Below, piece after piece: positions 11,964-20,400 of a stretch of DNA of 30,719 bases. The first letter of the stretch is position 1. Every line of letters starts with the position of its first letter. Source of the DNA: an uncultured Bacteroidales bacterium. GTDB taxonomy: Bacteria; Bacteroidota; Bacteroidia; Bacteroidales; Paludibacteraceae. The translations under genes and the position numbers were made by a program. The DNA lies in contig CALAUA010000007.1 of the NCBI GenBank assembly GCA_937891975.1, positions 1 through 30,719 on the forward strand, read 5' to 3'. A model generated the notes under the pieces. That model was given only the letters and a program-made list of their open reading frames with translations, searched no databases and was not told the origin of the DNA.

Positions 11964-14303
11964 ATGACGAACCAATCACTCTACGATATTATTCTGCCGT
12001 TAGCAATTGCGGATGTTTATACCTATAGGACCCCCTCAATCCCCCTTCAAGGGGGAAGAGATGTGATTGGTTGTAGGGTACTGGTGCCGCTGGGGAAGAA
12101 GAGTGTCATTGGTATCATCTATCGCAAGCACGAAGGGGAGTTGCCAGCCAATGTGAAAGTGCGCGATGTGTTGCAAATAGTGGATGAGACACCTATCGTT
12201 ACGGCAGAGCAAATAAAGTTATGGGAATGGTTTTCAAGCTATTACATGTGCACTCTGGGAGAGGTGATGGCTGCTGCCCTACCCTCTGAAATCATTGATG
12301 ACAACTACAGCGCAGCAACTACACAATACATACAATTGGCACCTGCCTATCTAGCACAAGAAGCACAAGAGCAGTTGCTCGGGGAACTGAAACGCGCCAA
12401 GAAACAAGAACAATTGGTGCGAGATTTCCTTCGATTGGCGCAGAATTATCAAGTGGAGAGGCGTTTGCTGCTGGAGCAAACTGGAGTGAGCGGTGCGATT
12501 CTGCGGACATTGATTGACAAGGGGATATTCCTTGAAGAAGAGCGACCTATCTCGCGTTTGCGCCAATACAAAGGCGAGACACAAAAGCCACATACCCTTG
12601 ATAGTCAGCAAAGTAGAGCAATAGAGGAGATACGAAAGAGTTGGCAAGAGAAGAATGTGACATTGCTACATGGCGTAACCTCCAGCGGCAAAACAGAGGT
12701 ATATATCCATCTCATTGAAGAAGTCCTTCAACAAGGCAAACAGGTACTGTATCTGGTGCCAGAGATTGCATTGACTACCCAATTGACAGACCGTTTGCAG
12801 GCCGTGTTTGGGGATAGACTGGTGGTGTATCATTCGAAGTTTAGCAATGCGGAGCGAGTAGAGATTTATCATACGTGCCACGGCACGCTGGATATTGGAC
12901 GGGCAGAGCCCTATGGGACGGGCGATGCCCTATGGGACGGCCAAAGGCCTATAGGAGAAGAGGCGAAAGGCGAAAGGCGAGAGGCGAAAGGCAGGCTCAT
13001 ATTGGGTGCGCGGTCAGCTATCTTCTTGCCATTCAGTGAGTTGGGGTTGATTATTGTGGATGAGGAGCATGAGCCCAGTTACAAGCAACAAGACCCTGCA
13101 CCACGTTATCATGCGCGAAGCGCAGCCATTATGATGGCGCAGTGGTATGGTGCGAAAGTGCTGCTGGGTACGGCTACTCCATCCATTGAGAGTTATCACA
13201 ACGCATTGAGTGGGAAATATGGTTTGGTGGAGATGACAGAGCGTTTTCAGGGATTGCAACTACCAAAAATCACAATGATAGACTTGCAACGTCAGTATCA
13301 TCGCAAAGAGATGTATGGGCATTTTGCTGATCCATTGGTAGATAGGATACGCGAGGAACTGGCTAAGGGTAAGCAAGTTATATTGTTTCAGAACCGCAGA
13401 GGGTATGCGCCATTCTTGCAGTGCCCAAGTTGTGGCGAAGTGCCTAAATGCCCGAACTGCGATGTGAGTATGACCTATCACAAAGCCAATCGCACCTTGG
13501 TTTGTCACTGCTGTGGACACAGCATCAGTGCTCCAAGTCATTGCCCAAAATGCAAGACAGAGTACCGCACGCAGGGATTTGGTACCGAACGACTGGAGGA
13601 AGAGATACAAGGGCTATTCCCCGAGGCACGCGTGCTGCGTATGGACTTGGATTCAACCCGAAAGAAAGATGCCTACCAAACGATTATTGATCGCTTTGCT
13701 AAGCATGAAGTCGATATACTGATTGGTACTCAGATGGTTACAAAGGGTTTGCACTTCAATGATGTGAGTCTGGTGGCAGTATTGCAAGCAGATTCGCTAT
13801 TGAACCAACCTGACTTTAGGAGCTACGAGCATGCGTTTCAGATGCTGGAACAGGTGAGTGGTCGTGCAGGTAGAACGGGCAGTCAGGGTGAGGTGATGAT
13901 TCAGACATTCGACCCGAAGAATAGTTTGTACCAACACTTGATCGCGCATGATTATCAGGGACTTTACTTGGAGCAGATAGCCGAAAGAAAGACGTTTGGT
14001 TTCCCACCCTATCATCGCATGATTATGCTGACGCTGAAGCACCGCGATATGCAACGACTGACCGCAGCAAGCAGTATGTTGCAACAGCGATTGCAGCAGG
14101 TGTTTGGGAGTCGCGTTTCGGGAGTTATCTTGCCAAGTGTGGCTCGCACGCAGAATATGTATGTGCGGCAGATTCGTTTGACGATTGAGGCGAATGCGAA
14201 TATCGTGCGTGCCAAAGAGTTGGTGCGTGAACATATCGGCTTCGTGCAACAACAATCGGCTTGCAAAGGGACTATCATCCTACCCGACGTGGATCCGATG
14301 TAG
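11964..14303 (+). CDS. priA: Primosomal protein N' (replication restart helicase PriA)
   Basis: This 779-residue 3'-5' helicase reloads the replisome at stalled forks. The start at 11964 gives MTNQSLYDIILPLAIADVYT, a PriA-like N-terminus; the 26 open codons upstream overlap the promoter. Walker A is GVTSSGKT (237-244) and the DEEH box is VDEEHEPSYKQ (365-375). The zinc region has CPSC, CPNC, CHCC and CPKC pairs (about 470-520), with a C-terminal helicase domain including QVSGRAGR. Two oddities: residues 24-31 (PSIPLQGG) come from an intergenic-type palindrome, and about 34 residues (310-343, DIGRAEPYG...REAKG) between the helicase motifs are insertions of hairpin repeats and a 7-bp array. It ends 3 bp from the convergent lipoprotein gene. 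Confidence 0.96.
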   Translation: MTNQSLYDIILPLAIADVYTYRTPSIPLQGGRDVIGCRVLVPLGKKSVIGIIYRKHEGELPANVKVRDVLQIVDETPIVTAEQIKLWEWFSSYYMCTLGEVMAAALPSEIIDDNYSAATTQYIQLAPAYLAQEAQEQLLGELKRAKKQEQLVRDFLRLAQNYQVERRLLLEQTGVSGAILRTLIDKGIFLEEERPISRLRQYKGETQKPHTLDSQQSRAIEEIRKSWQEKNVTLLHGVTSSGKTEVYIHLIEEVLQQGKQVLYLVPEIALTTQLTDRLQAVFGDRLVVYHSKFSNAERVEIYHTCHGTLDIGRAEPYGTGDALWDGQRPIGEEAKGERREAKGRLILGARSAIFLPFSELGLIIVDEEHEPSYKQQDPAPRYHARSAAIMMAQWYGAKVLLGTATPSIESYHNALSGKYGLVEMTERFQGLQLPKITMIDLQRQYHRKEMYGHFADPLVDRIREELAKGKQVILFQNRRGYAPFLQCPSCGEVPKCPNCDVSMTYHKANRTLVCHCCGHSISAPSHCPKCKTEYRTQGFGTERLEEEIQGLFPEARVLRMDLDSTRKKDAYQTIIDRFAKHEVDILIGTQMVTKGLHFNDVSLVAVLQADSLLNQPDFRSYEHAFQMLEQVSGRAGRTGSQGEVMIQTFDPKNSLYQHLIAHDYQGLYLEQIAERKTFGFPPYHRMIMLTLKHRDMQRLTAASSMLQQRLQQVFGSRVSGVILPSVARTQNMYVRQIRLTIEANANIVRAKELVREHIGFVQQQSACKGTIILPDVDPM
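12031..12057. repeat. C/G-run palindrome within the 5' part of priA
   Basis: CCCCCTT-C-AAGGGGG (12041-12055) sits in a CCCCCTCAAT...GGGGGAAG context and is read in frame as PSIPLQGGR. Sequences of this kind are familiar as intergenic repeats in Bacteroidota. Here it replaces, with little change in length, a poorly conserved loop of the PriA 3'-DNA-binding domain. Confidence 0.65.
12893..12957. repeat. Box-plus-mini-hairpin repeat inside priA (3 units)
   Basis: Three 19-bp units: TATTGGAC + GGGC-AGA-GCCC, TATGGGAC + GGGC-GAT-GCCC, TATGGGAC + GGCC-AAA-GGCC, closed by TATAGGAG. Hairpins start at 12901, 12920 and 12939. Every stem pairs perfectly over 4 bp although loops and stems change. The units are read in frame as RAEPYGTGDALWDGQRPIG. 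Confidence 0.9.
12961..12992. repeat. 7-bp repeat array inside priA
   Basis: Four and a half units: AGGCGAA, AGGCGAA, AGGCGAG, AGGCGAA, AGGC. It directly follows the hairpin repeats and encodes EEAKGERREAKG. Like the nitrilase array, the 7-bp unit is out of step with codons, so a unit change would shift the frame of this presumably essential gene. Confidence 0.88.
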
Positions 14304-14306
14304 GGA

Positions 14307-15233
14307 TTACCAAGAGCCATCTAGGCTTTGAGCGGGAGTTAGGTAAAAATTGGTGCTATCACCATGCCAGGTAAAGCGATAGATATTGTAGATATGCCTT
14401 GGCAATGGGAATACTAGTGGAGCATCCAAAGCTGCCATACCCGTGTAATAAGTCACTCCTTCTTGGAAATAAGTAGAAGAAGTTCCATCGCCTACACCAT
14501 CATTATTGTGCGCATAGATACCATATAAAATACGCTCATAATCTTCGTAATACACATCCTTAAAGCGGCTAAAGAAATATTCTCCTGGTACGCGCCAACC
14601 ACCTTCACGAATACTTACACTATCTATCGTTTCACATACCCAAGGAATCGTAGAAACGATTTCTCCAGTCGAATCAACGGGATAAATATAATCCCAATAG
14701 CCATCTACTCGATATTCAAATTGCAAAGGTATTGTGCTTGTACTATCGGTAGTTATTGTTTCTAAGAATAGTTTGCCTGCAGGTTTATTCGTTTTTGGAT
14801 CCACTACAAAGGCATAAATCCAATATTCGGTGCTAGGTTGAAGCAGGGTGAAGAAATGTTTGATATCACCATACTGCAATGAATGAGAAGAGAAGTCAGC
14901 TACGAAAGGTATATGCTGCTGCAATTGCTTATTACGCCAATATAGGTAGTCCGCATATGCACTATCCAAGGACAGTAACATAAATGTCTTGGCTATCTTT
15001 TGTGGGTCAACACCCTCTTGTGTAGGTTGAATACTTATTAAATAAAATGCTTCTTTGTTTGTAGAAAAACGAACCTGCGCAAAACCTGCCGACACTTGCT
15101 CTACAGCAATAGTGATTTCTACATCTTCAGTATGTGCCACTACATCTGGATTACATGCGGAAAAACTTATAATCCACCAACCTACTACTAATGCTAAAAG
15201 ACCAAGATTACCATGCTTACGTACCCTTGTCAT
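14307..15233 (-). CDS. Lipoprotein of unknown function
   Basis: A 308-residue protein when started at 15233. That start is 16 bp after the stop of the upstream gene and gives a clean lipoprotein signal: basic MTRVRKHG, hydrophobic LLALVVGWWI, lipobox FSAC with Cys27. An alternative start at 15287 adds 18 residues and overlaps the upstream gene by 38 bp. The mature part (VEITIAVEQVSAGFAQVRF, LLQPSTEYWIYAFVVDP) suggests beta-sandwich, fibronectin-like folding, but I do not recognise the family. It is probably anchored in the periplasm or on the cell surface. Third gene of the envelope operon. Confidence 0.8.
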   Translation of the reverse strand: MTRVRKHGNLGLLALVVGWWIISFSACNPDVVAHTEDVEITIAVEQVSAGFAQVRFSTNKEAFYLISIQPTQEGVDPQKIAKTFMLLSLDSAYADYLYWRNKQLQQHIPFVADFSSHSLQYGDIKHFFTLLQPSTEYWIYAFVVDPKTNKPAGKLFLETITTDSTSTIPLQFEYRVDGYWDYIYPVDSTGEIVSTIPWVCETIDSVSIREGGWRVPGEYFFSRFKDVYYEDYERILYGIYAHNNDGVGDGTSSTYFQEGVTYYTGMAALDAPLVFPLPRHIYNIYRFTWHGDSTNFYLTPAQSLDGSW

Positions 15234-15249
15234 AAAGCAAGATCCTATA

Positions 15250-16566
15250 TTAGAAACTAAAATTGCCATTTTCTTCTTTCTCGTCATTCTCTAATAACGT
15301 TTGTACTGTATAAATAAATCGAACACATCCTAACTGATGATTGCCATAGTGACCAAAACTATATTGGATATTCGCATTTTTCCATTTACTTTTAGCACGC
15401 ATCGCATTCTCAAATGGCACTACATCATCATCCATTGAATGGAACATGAATACGGGAGCTTTCGGCGTCCATGAATATGTAAGAATTGAGTTCTCCGTCA
15501 TGGCCTTATAGAGTTCCGAAACCTCTTTACTAGTACGGTCCCGACCTAATTCAGTAAGCAAATCGCTCGTTACGTTCGTGCCTATCAGAACATTAATTTG
15601 ATTGGTTGTATAAAGTTTGCTATTTACCCAATGATCCAAGTTTTCGTAGATATTGCTTGCCATCATGGTACTCATATCCAAATTAAGTTTATTACCCACA
15701 ACCATTCCTTGCATCATGATAGGTACTGCGCATGGGTAAGAAGCCCAATTGGTTTCCACAAACTGATCGTAGGTATATTTGATATCATATGGTCCTCCAC
15801 CTGCGAACACACGGCGAATCTTGATAGGTTGGTCATTAAGCTCTATCTCATGCTGAACCGCCATCGTGGTGGCACCACCCTGCGAATAGCCCATCAAGTA
15901 TATATCATCGTGCTCGGGCGCGCAACCTGCTTTTTCTAAAAATGGCACTACCGCGTAGTACATATCTAGCACATTACGCGCTGTGATTTCCATCACCAAA
16001 TAGGGGTGCACTTTGTCTGTAGTAACACCATATCCTATGTAATCGGGAATAATCAATGCATAACCTAACTTCACGAGCAATCCTTCCAATGAAAATATAT
16101 TACTTGGTGCTTCTTTATTGCTCGCAATAGTATAGTGTGATACCAATATATATCGTTTAATCGGGCCTTTTGCTGGCAAGATCACTTTTCCAGACAACCA
16201 AATTGGTTGGTCATCTACATCCACAGACTTATATATACCACTCAACTCTACTGCAACAGTCGTTTTGCTAAAATCCAACAATTCTTGCATGATACCCGCT
16301 ACGGATGTTGACGTTGCACGTTGCTGAGGTTTTATCCCTGCAACATTCGTTTGCGGTGCGGTGGTAGTATCTACGATTCCGACTAACTCCAACCATTCTG
16401 GATCGTTGCTCAAATCTTGCAGGTTGGTGGTCTTTTGCGCTGTTACACGGAAGGTAGTATTCTCCGCCATATTTAAATCGGAGAAATCCACATACTGCAC
16501 GTCGCCTTTATAGCATCCTGTCAGCAAAAGAAGAAACAGCTGAATAAAAATAATATTACGCTTCAT
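15250..16566 (-). CDS. Alpha/beta-hydrolase lipoprotein (secreted lipase/esterase-like)
   Basis: The protein has 438 residues. The lipoprotein signal has lipobox LLTGC (Cys18). The hydrolase core starts near residue 125 and resembles secretory lipases and related esterases: IIPDYIGYG (oxyanion region, 172-180), nucleophile Ser228 in GYSQGG, an acid among Asp379-381 in SMDDDVVPF, and His410 in GHYGNHQLG. It therefore probably hydrolyses an ester or a similar bond outside the cytoplasm; the substrate is unknown. It starts 14 bp after the stop of the outer-membrane-like gene and is followed by another lipoprotein gene. Confidence 0.88.
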   Translation of the reverse strand: MKRNIIFIQLFLLLLTGCYKGDVQYVDFSDLNMAENTTFRVTAQKTTNLQDLSNDPEWLELVGIVDTTTAPQTNVAGIKPQQRATSTSVAGIMQELLDFSKTTVAVELSGIYKSVDVDDQPIWLSGKVILPAKGPIKRYILVSHYTIASNKEAPSNIFSLEGLLVKLGYALIIPDYIGYGVTTDKVHPYLVMEITARNVLDMYYAVVPFLEKAGCAPEHDDIYLMGYSQGGATTMAVQHEIELNDQPIKIRRVFAGGGPYDIKYTYDQFVETNWASYPCAVPIMMQGMVVGNKLNLDMSTMMASNIYENLDHWVNSKLYTTNQINVLIGTNVTSDLLTELGRDRTSKEVSELYKAMTENSILTYSWTPKAPVFMFHSMDDDVVPFENAMRAKSKWKNANIQYSFGHYGNHQLGCVRFIYTVQTLLENDEKEENGNFSF

Positions 16567-16580
16567 ACTCTCTCTATTAT

Positions 16581-17339
16581 CTAAAATCTATGCCCTACTG
16601 ATAGGGTAAACATTCGTGAGCCCGCCAAATAGACTTCGTGGATATTCATTAGCGAATATAACCCGCCAAATTCCACTGCACCGAACCACTTTTCGTTACC
16701 GACAGTCATTCCTAGAACAGTGAGGTTTAGTGCAGGAGCTAGCACCGTCTTACGACCGCGGTAATCTAATTCGGAACCAGTATTGATATTCAAACCTACT
16801 CCTAATCCCGAATATAGGGACACATATTTGGAGTGCATATATGTAAAACGCGCTGTGGCCATAATGGCTATATTGTGGAAGTTACAATTTTTGTCTCGCT
16901 TAACTTCTTCGCCTGTTCCCTTGCGGTGTACCTTATCCCAAACAACGCCGCTATAATCTATCATAGCTCCGATATTAAACCAATAGCGCACACGATACTG
17001 ATACTCCGCGAACCAATGTTGCGTATAACGATATCGCTCTTCATATTGTCCTATATAGGATTCTGGATAAATGGTAGGATGAGGTTGATTATACCACACC
17101 AATGTCTCAAATAGTTGATCTCCCCATCCTACACGTAGTTCATGACGGACGGAATCATATGAATAACGCTTTACATCGCGAATAGAATCCCGATAATCAC
17201 GAATTTCTTGACGTACCGAATGACGATACTCACGAATAGCAGTATTCATAGAATCAATTGCTACACGATCATACTGCGCAACCGCTAATAGCGGAGAGAA
17301 CAGCAAACAAACAAATATGATCAGCCGTTGAAAACGCAT
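16581..17339 (-). CDS. Outer-membrane beta-barrel-like protein
   Basis: The protein has 252 residues. A signal peptide (MRFQRLIIFVCLLFSPLLAVAQ, cleavage after AVA) is followed by a charged segment rich in Arg, Asp and Tyr (YRHSVRQEIRDYRDSIRD). The remainder has alternating hydrophobic strands with Gly and aromatic residues (VSLYSGLGVGLNINTG, WFGAVEFGGLYSLMNIHEV) and ends in VGHRF, the terminal Phe typical of barrels. It is small, with room for roughly eight strands. The function is not recognisable. It is first in the three-gene operon, with its promoter at 17376-17407. Confidence 0.8.
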   Translation of the reverse strand: MRFQRLIIFVCLLFSPLLAVAQYDRVAIDSMNTAIREYRHSVRQEIRDYRDSIRDVKRYSYDSVRHELRVGWGDQLFETLVWYNQPHPTIYPESYIGQYEERYRYTQHWFAEYQYRVRYWFNIGAMIDYSGVVWDKVHRKGTGEEVKRDKNCNFHNIAIMATARFTYMHSKYVSLYSGLGVGLNINTGSELDYRGRKTVLAPALNLTVLGMTVGNEKWFGAVEFGGLYSLMNIHEVYLAGSRMFTLSVGHRF

Positions 17340-17375
17340 ACAAGTAATTAATTGAACAAAAAATATTAGGGACTA

Positions 17376-17407
17376 CAAAGGTACTATATTTCTCTGAAAT
17401 ATGCAAT
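17376..17407 (-). promoter_or_regulatory. Promoter of the envelope operon
   Basis: The minus strand has ATTG (17404-17407), 20 bp, then TAGTACCTTTG with the -7 element TACCTTTG at 17376-17383. Transcription should start near 17369, about 30 nt before the ATG at 17339. It lies just downstream of the rpoC terminator. Confidence 0.8.
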
Positions 17408-17435
17408 TTTCTACATCATTTTTAGAAACAAATCA

Positions 17436-17473
17436 TAAAAAATACCTCCCTACCATGACAGTAGAGAGGTATT
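17436..17473 (-). terminator. Terminator after rpoC
   Basis: AATACCTC (17441-17448) pairs with GAGGTATT (17466-17473), with an inner CTAC/GTAG stem. On the minus strand six T residues follow (17437-17442 complement). It closes the tuf-rpoC block 20 bp after the rpoC stop. Confidence 0.88.
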
Positions 17474-17492
17474 GATTATTTAAATTATGGAA

Positions 17493-20400
17493 TTAGAGTT
17501 CGTTGAGTTCCTCTTGGCGGAGTTGTGCCTCAGCTGCCGCTGCTGCACGTGCAGCTTGGATAGCTGCGTACTCCTCAGCATTGTGCACGCTGATGTGTTG
17601 GAACTCGCGAAGACCAGTACCTGCAGGAATCAAGTTACCGCAGATAACGTTCTCCTTCATACCATCGAGGTAGTCCACCTTGCCTTGGATAGCCGCTTCG
17701 TTGAGCACCTTGGTAGTCTCTTGGAAGGAAGCAGCCGACATGAAGGACTTGGTAGCCAGAGCAGCGCGAGTGATACCTTGGAGCACTTGGCTGGCGGTAG
17801 CACACATCGCATCACGAGCAACCACGAGTTTCTTATCCTTACGACGGAGTGAAGAGTTCTCATCATGGAGGCGACGTGCGGTAACGATTTGACCAGCTTT
17901 GAGAGTCTCGCTCTCACCTGCGTCGGTTACCACTTTCTTGCCCCAGATACGGTCGTTCTCCTCAAGGAAGTCAATCTTATCTACGATTTGCTTCTCAAGA
18001 TAACGTGTATCACCTGCGTCTTGGATCTCTACCTTACGCATCATTTGGCGAACGATAATCTCGAAGTGCTTGTCGTTGATCTCCACACCTTGCATACGGT
18101 AAACCGATTGTGCCTCGTTGACGATATAGTCTTGCACCGCAGTAGGACCTTGGATAGCAAGGATATCGTTAGGAGTGATAGCACCGTCAGAGAGAGCTAC
18201 ACCTGCGCGAACATAGTCGCCCTCTTGAACGAGGATTTGCTTACCCAGTGGAATGAGATAAGACTTCACTTCACCCAATTTGCTGGTGATGGTGAGCTCA
18301 CGGTTACCACGTTTGATACGTCCGAAGGTCACCTCACCATCGATCTCAGCCACGATAGCTGGGTTGGATGGGTTACGTGCCTCGAAGAGCTCGGTAACAC
18401 GTGGAAGACCACCCGTGATATCGCCTGCAGTACCGAACGAACGTGTTTGTGTGAAGAGTGAATCACCGACCTTCACCTCAGCGCCATCCTCGTTGACGAG
18501 CAATGCCTTCACTGGGAGGTTGTAAGTACGCAAGATATTGCCCTCAGCATCAAGGATATGCGCAGATGGCATCTTGGTTTTGTCCTTAGTTTCGGTGATA
18601 GTCACCTCTTTCTTACCTGTTTGGTCGTCAACCTCGGTCTTAGCAGTTACACCCTCAATAACGTCTTCGTATTGGAGGCGACCAGCTTGCTCGATAATCA
18701 ACGCTGCCTTATATGGATCCCATTCGCAAACCTTGGTACCCTTCTCGTAAGACTCACCTGGAGTGATGAAGAGTTTGGAAGCATAAGGGATATTGAAAGT
18801 AGTCAATACAACACCTGTGTTCTCGTCCACAAGACGCATCTCATTCAGACGGCTCACTACAACTACCTCACCAGCGTCGGTGGTTATAGTACGGAGGTCG
18901 TCGATCTCAATGCGACCATTAGCTGGGATAGCGTAGGTGTTTTGAGTAGCTGCATTACCAGCGACACCACCAGAGTGGAAGGTACGCAATGTCAACTGTG
19001 TACCTGGCTCACCAATAGCTTGCGCTGCGATCACGCCGACAGCTTCACCCTTCTGCACCATCTTACGGGTAGCAAGGTTGCGACCGTAGCACTTCGCGCA
19101 GACACCATGTTTGGCCTCGCAAGTGAGTACAGAACGAATCTCAACTGCCTCAATACCAGCAGCTTCGATAGCTTCGCATGCTGCCTCGCGAATCTCTTCG
19201 CCAGAAGCCACGATGAGGTTGCCCTCGAGGTCATAGATATCGTGAACACTGACACGACCCAAGATACGTTGGGTCAATGAAGCCACAACCACGTCGTTTT
19301 GCTTCACCGCACGAGCGGTCAAACCACGCAATGTACCGCAGTCCTCCTCGTTGATGATGACGTCGTGAGAAACGTCCACAAGACGACGAGTCAAGTAACC
19401 TGCATCGGCAGTCTTCAACGCGGTATCGGCAAGACCCTTACGCGCACCGTGGGTAGAGATAAAGTACTCAAGCACGCTCAGACCTTCCTTAAAGTTAGAG
19501 AGAATTGGGTTCTCAATAGTTTGGCGGCTATCTGCTACACCTGCCTTTTGTGGTTTCGCCATCAGACCACGCATACCAGCGAGCTGTTTGATCTGTTGTT
19601 GTGAACCACGGGCACCAGAATCCATCATCATGTACACAGAGTTGAAACCTTGGTCGGCCTCTTTCATGTGTTGCATGAGGACTTTGGTCACTTGTGCATC
19701 GACCTCACCCCAAGCAGCAACGACCTTGTTGTAACGCTCGTTGTCGGTCATGAGACCTTCCATATAGAGTTCGGTCACCTCTTCTACGGTTTGGTTACCC
19801 TTAGCAACGAACTCGTTCTTCTCCTCTGGAATAAGGATATCGTTGAGGTTGAAGCTAAGACCACCCTTAAACGCCATCTTGTAACCGAGGTCCTTGATGT
19901 TGTCCAAGAAGAGAGCGGTACGAGCTACACCACAAGTTTTGATGACATCAGTAATGATATTCTTAACGGCTTTCTTGCCGAGAGTAACGTTTTGATACCC
20001 AACCTCTTCTGGTACGAAGTGGTTAACGAGCACACGACCAGGAGTAGTCTCTACCAATGAAGTAGTGTTGGTACGTTTGTCCAAGATACGCACTTTCACG
20101 TTAGCGTGGATATCCACTTTGCCTTCGTTGAGCGCGATCTCGCACTCCTCAGGAGAATAGAATGTGAGGCCTTCACCCTTCACGCCCGTGCGTGGTTTAG
20201 AAATATAGTAAAGACCGAGAATCATATCCTGAGAAGGTACGGTAATTGGGTTACCGTTAGCAGGGTCAAGGATGTTGTGCGAACCAAGCATGAGGAGTTG
20301 TGCCTCAAGGATTGCCTCGTTGCTAAGTGGCAAGTGCACAGCCATTTGGTCACCGTCGAAGTCGGCGTTGAAACCGGCACAAGCCAGTGGGTGCAATTGG

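Noticed and set aside
18558..19280. Long open frames antisense to rpoC, rpoB and tuf (up to 240 codons)
   Set aside because: They mirror strongly biased codons of conserved genes on the other strand, and have no promoters or recognisable domains.
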